From Clostridiales bacterium (GTDB taxonomy: Bacteria > Bacillota > Clostridia > Peptostreptococcales > Anaerovoracaceae), in contig JALEQY010000100.1 of the NCBI GenBank assembly GCA_022763735.1, forward strand, positions 1 to 48,255: 48,255 nt of DNA. Reading direction: 5' to 3'. Positions 27,637-36,840 of this stretch are shown piece after piece. The notes below the pieces were generated by a model. That model saw nothing but the letters and a program-made list of their open reading frames with translations. It was not told where the DNA came from and did no database searches. The translations under genes were made by a program, and so were the position numbers. How positions within the stretch are numbered: the first letter of the stretch is position 1; each line of letters starts with the position of its first letter.

Positions 27637-28536
27637 CTACTCTTTATATCCGAAATTGGAAAGTGCAATATCGCTGTCTCTCCAGTTTTCCTTAATTTTT
27701 ACCCATAGCTCAAGATAAACTTTTGTCCCCAGAAGTGCCTCGATTTCTTCTCTGGCACTTTTGCCGATGCCTTTGAGCTTTCTTCCGCCTTTGCCGATTA
27801 TCATTCCTTTGTGTGATTTCTTTTCGCAGTATATAACTGCATTTATTTTCGTAATTTCAGGTTCCTCCCTGTACTGTTCTATTTCCACAGCAACTCCGTG
27901 AGGAACTTCATCCTGCAGATACATAAGTATCTTTTCTCTGATTATTTCACTGACGATAAAACGTTCGGGATTCTCTGTGACCATATCATCCGGGAAATAC
28001 ATCGGGCCCTCATCCATAAACTCCGCAACTTTACTTATCACAACATCAACATTCGTTCCCTCAACTGCAGACGTACCTATTATTTCTTCAAAAATTCCCA
28101 GCTCTTCATATTCACTGTAAATTTTCTCATATTCCTCCGGACCGATTTTATCAATTTTATTTATAACAAGAATTTTCGGTGTTGTAACACTGTCCAGAAG
28201 ATCAACGATATACTTGTCTCCGGGACCGGCGGACAGCTTGTCATCGACGATGAAAACCACTGCATCGACTTCCTTGAGGGTTCCTGTTGCCGCATCTGTC
28301 ATATACTGACCCAGTTTTGTTCTCGGTCTGTGTATCCCCGGAGTGTCAATGAATACAAGCTGAATATCTTCTTTAAGCGTATCATCTGCATAATGAGTAT
28401 AGATTCCCCTGATTGTATTTCTCGTAGTCTGCGGTTTATCTGTTGTGATAGCTATCTTCTCACCGAGAATTGCATTCAATAGAGTGGATTTGCCTACATT
28501 AGGTCTTCCTATGATTCCTATAAAACCTGTTTTCAT
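27637..28536 (-). CDS. era: GTPase Era
   Basis: 299 residues. GTPase motifs G1 GRPNVGKST (10-18), G3 DTPGIHRPR and G4 NKIDKIGPEE, then a C-terminal KH domain with IIGKGGRKLKGIG for 16S rRNA 3'-end binding. Its role is 30S subunit maturation. Its start shares a base with the cdd stop, as is usual in the ybeY-cdd-era order. Confidence 0.98.
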   Translation of the reverse strand: MKTGFIGIIGRPNVGKSTLLNAILGEKIAITTDKPQTTRNTIRGIYTHYADDTLKEDIQLVFIDTPGIHRPRTKLGQYMTDAATGTLKEVDAVVFIVDDKLSAGPGDKYIVDLLDSVTTPKILVINKIDKIGPEEYEKIYSEYEELGIFEEIIGTSAVEGTNVDVVISKVAEFMDEGPMYFPDDMVTENPERFIVSEIIREKILMYLQDEVPHGVAVEIEQYREEPEITKINAVIYCEKKSHKGMIIGKGGRKLKGIGKSAREEIEALLGTKVYLELWVKIKENWRDSDIALSNFGYKE

Positions 28537-28955
28537 TACTGCCTCCCTTCCTGAAGCCTGAAACCTATCGGCAGCAGTTCTTCAAGTGTTCTGATATTAA
28601 GTTCCCTGCGGTTTTCTCCCGTTATTATCAGTATATCGGGAGAAAATTCGAACATGAACTGTCTGCAGATGCCGCACGGAATGGCTTCCTGAGACTCTGC
28701 AGCCACTGCAATTGCCGTGAATCTGCGGCTACCTTCCGAAATTGCTTTAACAAATGCTGTTCTCTCGGCACATATGGTTGCGCCGAAAGAAGAATTCTCT
28801 ATATTTACTCCTGTGAATATTCTGCCGTTTTCATCCAGAAGTGCAGCACCGACTTTAAAACCGGAAAACGGTGCATACGCATTTACTGATGCTTCTGTCG
28901 CCATATCATAAAGCTCTGCCGCAGAATTCTCTCTGTCAGTGATGAAATTCACCAT
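28536..28955 (-). CDS. cdd: Cytidine deaminase
   Basis: 139 residues. Zinc-dependent deaminase: Cys62 and Glu64 in CAERTAF, and Cys94/Cys97 in PCGICRQ; YAPFSGFKVGAAL and NIENSSFG form the substrate pocket. It turns cytidine/deoxycytidine to uridine forms for pyrimidine salvage. Tightly packed between ybeY and era (1-base overlaps). Confidence 0.97.
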   Translation of the reverse strand: MVNFITDRENSAAELYDMATEASVNAYAPFSGFKVGAALLDENGRIFTGVNIENSSFGATICAERTAFVKAISEGSRRFTAIAVAAESQEAIPCGICRQFMFEFSPDILIITGENRRELNIRTLEELLPIGFRLQEGRQ

Positions 28956-29410
28956 TAACTCCTTTCCAGATCCAGATACTTCATTACTTTTTCTTCTGCT
29001 GCTCTCATTACTGCCTTGTCCTCAATCTCCATATGATCATATCCGAGAAGATGACATACACTGTGAACAAACAGGTATACAATTTCCCTCTCTTCAGAAT
29101 GTCCGTATTCTTCTGCCTGCTCACGTGCCTTTTCAAGACATATGACCACATCTCCAAGCATGTATTCGTCATCACTGTCGATTTTCTCAAAATCTTCAAT
29201 AAGAGGAAAAGAAAGCACATCCGTAATCCTGTCAATATTTCTGTACATTTTGTTCAGACTGCGTATTTCCTCCTTTGTAACAAAAGAAAGGCTGATTTCA
29301 GCATTGTCCGGCTCCATGCCTTCATTGGCAACACAAGCGGTTGCAGCTCTTTGAAGAATATCCATCATTTCTGTGTCCGGCACATAATCGTCACTGTATA
29401 AAATCCTCAT
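28955..29410 (-). CDS. ybeY: Endoribonuclease YbeY
   Basis: 151 residues with the metal site H-x3-H-x5-H (His116, His120, His126 in [11 protein letters not shown]). It matures 16S rRNA and takes part in ribosome quality control. It overlaps the end of phoH by 4 bases. The usual diacylglycerol kinase gene between ybeY and cdd is absent. Confidence 0.97.
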   Translation of the reverse strand: MRILYSDDYVPDTEMMDILQRAATACVANEGMEPDNAEISLSFVTKEEIRSLNKMYRNIDRITDVLSFPLIEDFEKIDSDDEYMLGDVVICLEKAREQAEEYGHSEEREIVYLFVHSVCHLLGYDHMEIEDKAVMRAAEEKVMKYLDLERS

Positions 29411-30411
29411 CTGCTCTCCTGTTCTTCATCTTTTGGCGGGTGTTTACTATAATAATCGTCATATGCGTTAATTACTTTTTTTACAAGCTGATGTCTCACC
29501 ACATCCACATCTTTCATATAGCAGAAACCGATTTCCTTTATATCCTTAAGTACACGTGAAGCTTCTACAAGACCTGAACGTTTACCTCTCGGCAGGTCTA
29601 TCTGCGTGACATCTCCTGTAACCACAATTTTTGAATTGAAACCCATTCTTGTCAGAAACATTTTCATCTGCTCCGGCGTTGTATTCTGTGCCTCATCCAG
29701 AATAATAAAAGAATTGTCAAGGGTTCTTCCTCTCATATATGCCAGAGGAACCACCTCTATCGCTTCTTTTTCCTTGAGACGCAAAGCGCTTTCTCTTCCC
29801 AGAACATCATATAGCGCATCGTATAACGGTCTCAGATACGGGTCCACCTTTTCCTGAAGATCTCCCGGCAGAAACCCCAGTCTTTCTCCTGCCTCAACAG
29901 CCGGTCTTGCCAGAATTATCTTCTGTATCTCTTTATTTTTAAATGCATTCACCGCCATTGCCACAGCAATATATGTCTTGCCTGTTCCTGCCGGGCCTAT
30001 ACCAAACACAATATCTTTTTTCCTGATTGTATCCACATACCCTTTCTGTCCTATAGTCTTAGGTCTGAGAGGTTTTCCTTCAAATGTGAAACATATGATA
30101 TCTTTTCCAGGATTTTCATTTTTGTATGATATGCCTCTGTCATTCAGCTCAGTGATATAATTTATTTTCTGCTCATCCAGTTTTTCACCCTTTTCAAGAA
30201 CACTCATCATTTCTTCAATCACCTGTCCTGCCTCGATTGTATGCGCACCTTTAAGGATAAGCTCATTATCCCTCTGGATGATGTCTACATCAAAATCCTT
30301 TTCCACCAGTCTGAGATTCCTGTCCATTCCTCCAAACAGCTCACCTCTGTCAATAGTTTCGCTTACCTGGACTTTCATTATATTATCATTTTGAATTCTA
30401 TGATTATCCAA
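29407..30411 (-). CDS. PhoH-family ATPase
   Basis: P-loop ATPase: [21 protein letters not shown] (Walker A), [23 protein letters not shown] (Walker B and sensor), [16 protein letters not shown], and an N-terminal KH-like portion. I prefer TTG 30411 (334 residues) because AGAAGGAGA lies 7 bases upstream; a GTG at 30432 has no ribosome site. Its partner ybeY follows. It probably acts in RNA metabolism, but its substrate is not established. Confidence 0.92.
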   Translation of the reverse strand: MDNHRIQNDNIMKVQVSETIDRGELFGGMDRNLRLVEKDFDVDIIQRDNELILKGAHTIEAGQVIEEMMSVLEKGEKLDEQKINYITELNDRGISYKNENPGKDIICFTFEGKPLRPKTIGQKGYVDTIRKKDIVFGIGPAGTGKTYIAVAMAVNAFKNKEIQKIILARPAVEAGERLGFLPGDLQEKVDPYLRPLYDALYDVLGRESALRLKEKEAIEVVPLAYMRGRTLDNSFIILDEAQNTTPEQMKMFLTRMGFNSKIVVTGDVTQIDLPRGKRSGLVEASRVLKDIKEIGFCYMKDVDVVRHQLVKKVINAYDDYYSKHPPKDEEQESR

Positions 30412-30491
30412 CTGATATCTCCTTCTGATCACTCAAAAATACTATTCATAGTTATTATATTTTCTTATCGCGCAAAATTCAAACCTTTTAT

Positions 30492-31724
30492 TCACTCTTC
30501 AGGTTTTTCCTGAACATTTTCACTTTTTTTCACAATCTTTATATACTTTTCTGTCCCGATATCTTCAAGCACTTCCAGCATTACATCAGCCTTTATCAGC
30601 CCCTCACTCTCTGAATAATCTACAGATGAATCCAGTATTCTCTCTTCTTTATTCAGATTATCCTTTGCATACTGTCTCAATGCAGCGTCTATTACTTTCC
30701 CGAGGTTGCCGATGTCCTGAGGTTCTTCCTCTATTTTCACTTCATTTATCCTCACCAGCTTTATACATACAGGCAGAGGTTTCACTATATCCACCAGTAT
30801 GCTTTCACTTCGTTCAGACACCTCATATGTGCACATTGCATCTGCCGTATCTATTTCAGCATCCCCCGTTCTGATATAAAAACCGGGGATGAATCTCCCG
30901 GTAGGCTTCAGTACACGCTGCTTTTTCTGGAAATAATATGTTATTCTTTCCGGCACCTTAGCTAAAGCCTGACCCTCTGCATGACTGTAAAGATAAAAAA
31001 AATCATCTCCCCGGCTGTAGTCAGTACTCTGATATTTATATTTACCGGTAATAAGTATATCTCCCTTGTTTACATAATCGCCTTTCGCTACCCTTGCATT
31101 CCCTTTGAGCGGTATTATTTTCTCAATCATGCCTGAACGTGATGCGACTATGTCAGCAGGCTTTGTATCTGACGGCTCATTTTTTTCATCATTATCTGCT
31201 TCAGCTATGCTGATATCGATAAGCCTTCCCTTTTCATATACGCTCACCCATGAAATGCTTCTGTGGTTTTCATACAAAGCGGCCTTGACATCACTGTAAT
31301 CGTCACTTTTGCGTGCACCTTCATAAAGACCTGCATCAGCGAGAGTCTGCCGCAGTGACTCCTCATCAATTGTGCTGTATCCGTCTATTCTGATTTCTGC
31401 AACAAAAAGACTCTGATAAAAAATCAAGGCACCTAATAAAAAGGCGCCTGCTACTGCCGGAATATTCTCTCTGACACATCTGAAAAACGGTACAGCTCCG
31501 CCTTCCTGAACGACTGATATTCTGCTTGAATGCCCGGCAAGCTTCTTGAAACTGGTGAAATCCTCACCTTTTATTTCCACCGTTGATTCTATATTGTTCT
31601 TCCATCGCAGATTTCTCAGATCAATCTCGTTCTTTATGCATTTATTTATCAGGCTGATGAGATTTGTTCCTTCAACCCTGATCTTTCTGTAATGTTTTAA
31701 AAAACCGAATTTCTTTGACTTCAC
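30492..31724 (-). CDS. yqfD: Sporulation protein YqfD
   Basis: 410 residues. A small N-terminal domain (IRVEGTNLISLINKC), one membrane helix (NIPAVAGAFLLGALIFYQSLFVAEIRI) and a large outer domain. In B. subtilis yqfD is in the sigma-E regulon and is needed for efficient sporulation; it shares family features with SpoIV-type stage proteins. The GTG start at 31724 overlaps the end of yqfC by 53 bases. The C-terminus is very polar. Confidence 0.9.
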   Translation of the reverse strand: MKSKKFGFLKHYRKIRVEGTNLISLINKCIKNEIDLRNLRWKNNIESTVEIKGEDFTSFKKLAGHSSRISVVQEGGAVPFFRCVRENIPAVAGAFLLGALIFYQSLFVAEIRIDGYSTIDEESLRQTLADAGLYEGARKSDDYSDVKAALYENHRSISWVSVYEKGRLIDISIAEADNDEKNEPSDTKPADIVASRSGMIEKIIPLKGNARVAKGDYVNKGDILITGKYKYQSTDYSRGDDFFYLYSHAEGQALAKVPERITYYFQKKQRVLKPTGRFIPGFYIRTGDAEIDTADAMCTYEVSERSESILVDIVKPLPVCIKLVRINEVKIEEEPQDIGNLGKVIDAALRQYAKDNLNKEERILDSSVDYSESEGLIKADVMLEVLEDIGTEKYIKIVKKSENVQEKPEE

Positions 31725-31935
31725 CTGATACCAGCATCCTTTCTTCCTTAAGCTCCGTCACGACAAAATCCTCACCTGTAACGGATGTATAGCGCTGCCC
31801 GTTGAATACTACTATCTCACTGTCTGTAAGAAGCATCAGCTTTCTGACATTATCAAGAACTGCAGTCCTGCCTGACACAAGTACCCTCGGCATATTAACG
31901 GCAAAATCAAACAGTATATCATCCTTAATCGTCAT
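31672..31935 (-). CDS. yqfC: Sporulation protein YqfC
   Basis: 87 residues, YabP/YqfC-family fold (LDNVRKLMLLTDSEIVVFNGQRY, then a FVVTELKEERMLVSGEVKEIRF end). Usual length. With yqfD it forms the mother-cell pair in this conserved order. A sigma-E-like promoter lies upstream. Confidence 0.92.
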   Translation of the reverse strand: MTIKDDILFDFAVNMPRVLVSGRTAVLDNVRKLMLLTDSEIVVFNGQRYTSVTGEDFVVTELKEERMLVSGEVKEIRFFKTLQKDQG

Positions 31936-31986
31936 TCATGTTCACCGGCCTTTATTCATTCTACCTGTCATTTTATAACATGATAA

Positions 31987-32014
31987 ATTATATTCGGTTT
32001 TCTGTAAAATATAC
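31987..32014 (-). promoter_or_regulatory. Candidate sigma-E promoter of yqfC-yqfD
   Basis: Minus strand GTATATT (32008-32014) fits the sigma-E -35 GHATANT exactly; 13 bases later AATATAAT (31987-31994) matches 6 of 8 positions of CATACAMT. Leader of about 45 bases before ATG 31935. Confidence 0.5.
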
Positions 32015-32018
32015 TGGT

Positions 32019-33167
32019 TTAATGCTCTTTATTGAAAGTGAACGCTTCGCTGTAAAGTCTGTATATATCATCACGCTCGAGTTCTTTCGGCGAACATGAG
32101 ATTGTCCCTGCAGATACCTTGAAGGCATTATCCGTAAGCCATCTGATATCGCTGCGACTGAAACCCAGATCATCAAGGGTGAGATCAAGTTCCAGTGATT
32201 TCAGCAGACCCAGTATCACTTTCCAGCATTCTTTCCCATCACTGCCTCCGAATATACGCGAGATCTCGCCTGTTTTCTCAGGAGCTTCATCTGCCAGTTC
32301 TTTCAGCAGAACCGGCATAACAGCTGCCAGACCTCTGCCGTGCATGATATTTTTAAGACCGCTTAATGGATGTTCCATGCCGTGTCCGGCGATGACTCCG
32401 ATGGCATTCAGGGTATATCCGCCAAGGGTACTCGCCAAGGTTATATTCTCCCATGCCTCTATATTCTCATAATCATTATATACCTTCAATATATTATCAT
32501 TAACCAGTCTCATCCCTTCAAGCGCTATCATATCGGTTACAGGGTTTGCATGAACCGACAGATACGCTTCCATCAGATGACAGAGTGCATCAAAGGAAAC
32601 TGATGCAAATATTTTCTCAGGCATGGTCATCATCAGAGCAGGATCAACGATAGCTGCCGCCGGTATTATGGCATCTCCCTTGATGGATTTTTTATCATTG
32701 TTCTTCTCATTGGTCAGAACTGCCACTCCATTGACCTCACTGCCGGTCCCGCATGTGGTGGGCACCGCGATGACAGGCATAGCCTTTTTTATTCTGCTGC
32801 CGCCGTATACCAGTTCTTCCACAGGAACGTCGTATACCGCAGCGGCACATATTGCCTTGGCTGTATCAATAGAGCTTCCGCCGCCAAGGGCAACTGCTCC
32901 GTCACATTTTTCCTTTTTCATCAGAGCAGCACCTTCATCGACAGTGGAACACAGTGGATTCTGCTGAACCTTGTCAAATACAATATACTCAACGTTATGC
33001 TGCCCCAGCATATCTGCTGTTCTGTCAAGCAGACCCGATTTTTTAGTGCTTGTCCCGCCAGTAACGATCATTACCTTTCTGCCGAGTTTTGAAGCCTCTT
33101 TCCCGATCAGCTTCTCATTTCCTGTACCAAACAGTAAATTAGTCGTCAGACTGTATCTGAAATTCAT
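32019..33167 (-). CDS. Iron-containing alcohol dehydrogenase
   Basis: 382 residues, type III family. NAD(P) and substrate-binding signature GGGSSIDTAKAI, PTTCGTGSEV and the metal-binding Asp/His set (D in AAIVDPALM, H in DALCHLMEAY, H in AGHGMEHPLSG, H in IMHGRGLAAVM). It reduces an aldehyde or ketone to alcohol; butanol-type or 1,3-propanediol-type substrates cannot be told apart. It overlaps the flavoprotein gene ahead of it by 4 bases. Confidence 0.93.
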   Translation of the reverse strand: MNFRYSLTTNLLFGTGNEKLIGKEASKLGRKVMIVTGGTSTKKSGLLDRTADMLGQHNVEYIVFDKVQQNPLCSTVDEGAALMKKEKCDGAVALGGGSSIDTAKAICAAAVYDVPVEELVYGGSRIKKAMPVIAVPTTCGTGSEVNGVAVLTNEKNNDKKSIKGDAIIPAAAIVDPALMMTMPEKIFASVSFDALCHLMEAYLSVHANPVTDMIALEGMRLVNDNILKVYNDYENIEAWENITLASTLGGYTLNAIGVIAGHGMEHPLSGLKNIMHGRGLAAVMPVLLKELADEAPEKTGEISRIFGGSDGKECWKVILGLLKSLELDLTLDDLGFSRSDIRWLTDNAFKVSAGTISCSPKELERDDIYRLYSEAFTFNKEH

Positions 33168-34735
33168 ATATGCCTTCCTTTCTTTTCTATTATCATCTCT
33201 GCCGCTCTGATGCCGTCAGCAGCAGCAGACATGATACCCCCTGCATATCCCGGTCCCTCGCCCGCAGGATATATTCCCGTCACACTGCTCTCAAAACCCT
33301 TGTCTCTCAATATTCTGACCGGAGAGGAGCTTCTTGTCTCCACAGCGGTCAGCACTGAGCCGTCGTCGTCAAATCCTCTGAGCTTCCTGCCAAGAAACGG
33401 CATTGCTTCAATTATCGAATCAGCTGCGAATCCCGGCAGACTCTTCCTGACAGGATCGTCACAATTGTCTCTGAAATTTCCGTAGGTTGATTTCGGCAGC
33501 CAGCCTTTTCCCTGTTCATATGCAAGTTTTTCGTATTTTCGCTGAAATTCAACTCCTGCCAGCGGATGGTCCGAACTGAAGTCACTCGTTCTCACATCTG
33601 TAAGCAGCCCGCTGTTGGCCGTTCCGCTGTCCCTGCCGCTGAAGCTCATACCATTTGTAACAGCTGATGCGGATTCAGAAGAAGCATTTATAACTTCTCC
33701 TCCAGGACACATACAGAAGGTATACACTCCCCTGCCGTTTTCACATCTGTGATTCAGTTTATAATCAGCTGCTCCCAGCTTTGCTGCCAGCGCCGGGTCT
33801 CCATACTGTGCCCTGTCGATCATCTCCTGAGGATGTTCGATTCTGACTCCTATGGAAAAAGGCTTCTGTTCCATTTCAAGGCCGGCTTCATACAGCATTT
33901 CAAAAGTATCTCTGGCACTGTGGCCGACAGCGAGTATCATACAGTCAGCAGAAATATAGTATCTGTATGGCTTACCGCCATCAATCTCCGACACTGCATT
34001 TATTCCCTTCAGTTCATTGTTCTCATCTATATCCAGACTCTCAAGCTTTGTACTGAAATGTATTTCTCCTCCAAGTGATCTGATTTTTTCTCTCAGGTTC
34101 TTCACTATTCCTCTCAGCTTATCTGTTCCTATATGCGGTTTATGCTTGTAAAGTATCTCCGGATCCGCTCCTGCTGCGACAAATTCCGCAAGGACTTTGC
34201 CAATGCGGACATCTTTGATCCCTGTTGTAAGCTTACCGTCAGAAAACGTTCCTGCCCCTCCTTCACCGAACTGAACATTTGATTCAGTATTAAGGATACC
34301 CTTTTCCCAGAATTTCTCAACAGTTTTAATACGTTCATCCACCGGTTCCCCTCTTTCCAGAACTATAGGTTCCAGCCCGGCTTCTGCCAGTATAAGAGCC
34401 GCAAATATCCCGCACGGTCCGAAACCTGCAACTACAGGCCTTGGTCCCGCAGAGCCTTTTTTCTTTGCTTCTGCAATCGCTTCCGCCTGCTCAGCTGTGA
34501 ATGCTTCGTACTCCTGTTTCCCGCCTTTCTCCAGCGGCAGCTTCCTGTCACATGAAAAATCAAGTGTGTACACTCTTCTGATATCCGGTTTATTTCTGGC
34601 ATCCACAGATTCTCTGATTATTTCTATATCGTATATTTCCAGCTTTTTCTTTCTTAATTTTCTGCGCACCGCATCAGCAAGATCGCTATGATCTTCATTC
34701 ATGTTAAGTTTTATCTGATTAATTCTGTATCTCAT
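33164..34735 (-). CDS. FAD-dependent dehydrogenase, COG2509 type
   Basis: 523 residues. An N-terminal ferredoxin-like/RNA-binding-like ~95-residue region, then an FAD-binding fold VVAGFGPCGIFAALILAEAGLEPIVLERG (about 101-130) and further flavin contacts YPAGEGPGYAGGIMSAAADG near the C-terminus. A family of unknown activity common in Firmicutes. Its start overlaps the previous gene's stop by 4 bases. Confidence 0.88.
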   Translation of the reverse strand: MRYRINQIKLNMNEDHSDLADAVRRKLRKKKLEIYDIEIIRESVDARNKPDIRRVYTLDFSCDRKLPLEKGGKQEYEAFTAEQAEAIAEAKKKGSAGPRPVVAGFGPCGIFAALILAEAGLEPIVLERGEPVDERIKTVEKFWEKGILNTESNVQFGEGGAGTFSDGKLTTGIKDVRIGKVLAEFVAAGADPEILYKHKPHIGTDKLRGIVKNLREKIRSLGGEIHFSTKLESLDIDENNELKGINAVSEIDGGKPYRYYISADCMILAVGHSARDTFEMLYEAGLEMEQKPFSIGVRIEHPQEMIDRAQYGDPALAAKLGAADYKLNHRCENGRGVYTFCMCPGGEVINASSESASAVTNGMSFSGRDSGTANSGLLTDVRTSDFSSDHPLAGVEFQRKYEKLAYEQGKGWLPKSTYGNFRDNCDDPVRKSLPGFAADSIIEAMPFLGRKLRGFDDDGSVLTAVETRSSSPVRILRDKGFESSVTGIYPAGEGPGYAGGIMSAAADGIRAAEMIIEKKGRHI

Positions 34736-35808
34736 CTGTATTTCCTGTTTATCGACTCAGCTGCTCTGATTCCTGTTTCCCATGCATTCTGCAGATTAAA
34801 TCCGCCGCATGGCCCCTGAATATCCATAATCTCACCTGCAATGTAAAGCCCCGGCACTATTCTGGATTCCATAGTAGACATATCGATTTCATCAATCTTT
34901 ATCCCGCCACCGGTACACTGTGCATTTTTCCATCCTTTGACTCCTTTTACCGGCAGCTTCCAGCATTTTATCATGCTTACCGGAACCTGCGCCGACAGTT
35001 TTTCCGATAATATCCCGAAGGAGCTTTCCCTGTTTCTGATTTCATCTTCTGTAAAGTCCGGCGCCATATCCAGAACAACATGGTATCTGGATAAAGCCTT
35101 CCTGAAATCTTCTCCTTTTTCAGTTCGTATATCGAGAGTCAGATTGAAGACACATATACCCGAAATTCCGTCTTCGGTAAACTGCACCTCACCTGATTCA
35201 CTCCTGACCAGACGGTTATCTTTATAAAGGTTCACAGTGCCTTTTGCTCTGACACCTTTAATACTCCTGAAATCTCCGCACTCTATTCCGGTCAGTACAG
35301 GATACACTTTTTCTATGGAATGGCCAAGCTTTAATGCCATGGAATACCCGTCACCGGTGGTCCCCAGATGTGGAGCAGCCTTGCCGCCTGCTGCCAGTAT
35401 GACATTACGGGTTTTTATTGTTCTGCTTCCGTCTGTCACTTTAAAACATTCTCCGTCACGGATTATTCCTGTAACAGCAAAACCTGTAATAACTTCTGTT
35501 CCCAGTGATTCCAATGACATTTCAAGTATTTTCACAACATCAGATGCCTGATTGGAATACGGATAATAGCGCCCTTCACTGTCACTGTAAACCTCCAGAC
35601 CTCTGGATTTAAAAAATTCCAGGACGATTTCCCTGTTGCTGCAGGCTTCATTGGTTATGTTGCATCTGCCTCCACCCGTTGCTGAAATCTTTCGTCCCAG
35701 AATACTGTTCTTTTCAACTATGCATCTCTTTATTCCAATATCAATTGAAGCGGCAGCAGCCATCCCGGCCGCTCCGCCTCCTATTATACACACATCATAA
35801 GTTTTCAT
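34732..35808 (-). CDS. BaiN/HI0933-family flavoprotein
   Basis: 358 residues; the family is usually about 400-420, so this version is short, chiefly in the central insert. N-terminal FAD fold DVCIIGGGAAGMAAAASI, then ATGGGRCNITN, the central KVTDGSRTIKTRNVILAAGG and C-terminal CTGGGIKIDEID / PGLYIAGEIMDIQGPCGGFN. It is probably an oxidoreductase; BaiN of bile-acid metabolism belongs to this family, but no bai genes are near. It overlaps the DUF308 gene by 14 bases. Confidence 0.88.
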   Translation of the reverse strand: MKTYDVCIIGGGAAGMAAAASIDIGIKRCIVEKNSILGRKISATGGGRCNITNEACSNREIVLEFFKSRGLEVYSDSEGRYYPYSNQASDVVKILEMSLESLGTEVITGFAVTGIIRDGECFKVTDGSRTIKTRNVILAAGGKAAPHLGTTGDGYSMALKLGHSIEKVYPVLTGIECGDFRSIKGVRAKGTVNLYKDNRLVRSESGEVQFTEDGISGICVFNLTLDIRTEKGEDFRKALSRYHVVLDMAPDFTEDEIRNRESSFGILSEKLSAQVPVSMIKCWKLPVKGVKGWKNAQCTGGGIKIDEIDMSTMESRIVPGLYIAGEIMDIQGPCGGFNLQNAWETGIRAAESINRKYR

Positions 35809-36472
35809 CTATTATTGCTCCTGCTTTCGCCTCAGCTTCAGCTTCTTCTCTTGCCTTGAGACGTTCTGCCACTTTCTCCGGAGTTTCATCCTCCTCTGTT
35901 ATAAGTACAGGCTCTCTCTTTCGCTTGTAAACTTTGACATAAGCTTTCTTCTCATGCGGCATATTAATACCGAGCTCGATAATATTGATTCCCTGCATGA
36001 CCATAAAGAATCCCAGCAGGAATGTTGTACTGAGCCACGCTACGAGAGGATTTATGAATCCGAATAATCCGATCAGCGTAGTCAGCACGCCTGTTATCAT
36101 CGTCACCCGAAAATTCTTCTGCTTTTTTTCTTTATTTATATGAGTAGCCGCTTCAATTCGCAGTATGCCTGTCACGAGCACCCACATGCCGAATACCATC
36201 GGAATAGCAGTATCCGCAACCAGCTGATTGCAGAGAACCAGAATTCCGAGAAGCAGAGTGATAAGTGCATCTGTCAGTATCCACCCATTGTTGTCACCCT
36301 TATTGTGAAGACCTCTTCCTGAAAGATATGCTACAGCATGTATTGTGCCGTTAAGTACCATCACAAGCCCGACAACAAATGCAAATGCCAGAAATGTCTG
36401 TCCCGGGCTGCTGAAACAGAACGCTCCGGTAAGCACCATCAGTATTCCGCCGATTATCGTTAATATTCTCAT
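35795..36472 (-). CDS. DUF308/HdeD-type membrane protein
   Basis: 225 residues with about six membrane helices in pairs (ILTIIGGILMVLTGAFCF, AFAFVVGLVMVLNGTIHAV, ALITLLLGILVLC, MVFGMWVLVTGILRIEAA, GVLTTLIGLFGFINPL, FLLGFFMVMQGINII). It ends in a charged cytoplasmic tail rich in Glu and Arg (~55 residues). Enterobacterial HdeD is linked to acid resistance; the role here is not shown. Confidence 0.85.
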   Translation of the reverse strand: MRILTIIGGILMVLTGAFCFSSPGQTFLAFAFVVGLVMVLNGTIHAVAYLSGRGLHNKGDNNGWILTDALITLLLGILVLCNQLVADTAIPMVFGMWVLVTGILRIEAATHINKEKKQKNFRVTMITGVLTTLIGLFGFINPLVAWLSTTFLLGFFMVMQGINIIELGINMPHEKKAYVKVYKRKREPVLITEEDETPEKVAERLKAREEAEAEAKAGAIIDENL

Positions 36473-36493
36473 ATGTTCATACTCCTTCTGCTT

Positions 36494-36643
36494 CTACCAT
36501 ATATCATCAAATTCTTTTGTCTGGAATTCTTCTTCAGCTGATTCTATCTTCTCGCTCTGCATGTCAATAATCCTTGTCAGAACGAAAACTCCACCTGTAA
36601 TAACAAACATCCATCTCAATATACTGTTGATTTTTGAAATCAT
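36494..36643 (-). CDS. 49-residue membrane peptide
   Basis: ATG 36643 is preceded by GAAAGGA at about 7 bases. Residues 7-22 form one hydrophobic helix (SILRWMFVITGGVFVLT), followed by a charged tail (MQSEKIESAEEEFQTKEFDD). It ends 21 bases before the DUF308 gene on the same strand, so they are probably co-transcribed. No family recognised. Confidence 0.6.
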   Translation of the reverse strand: MISKINSILRWMFVITGGVFVLTRIIDMQSEKIESAEEEFQTKEFDDIW

Positions 36644-36800
36644 AATCGTTCCTTTCATCAGTGTTTAATACGCTCATCATTCGATATATGATATGTCTGT
36701 CATATACTGTCTTTGAATCGCGTCAATTATTATACCATACATTGCACCATATGAATAAGAAGATTGTGTGTTTTCTGTTAAAAAACCTGCTGAAGTCATG

Positions 36801-36806
36801 TATAAT
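36801..36806 (+). promoter_or_regulatory. Candidate promoter -10 box of dinB
   Basis: TATAAT at 36801 with a weak TTAAAA 17 bases upstream (36778-36783) precedes AAAGGAGG and the ATG at 36841. No LexA-type GAAC…GTTC box was seen near it. Confidence 0.45.
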
Positions 36807-36840
36807 GTTTAAATAAGAAACATGTAAAGGAGGAACACTA

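Noticed and set aside
32019-33167. Assigning a specific alcohol dehydrogenase name (such as bdh or dhaT)
   Set aside because: The metal and cofactor motifs are shared by the whole type III family; substrate cannot be read from the sequence.
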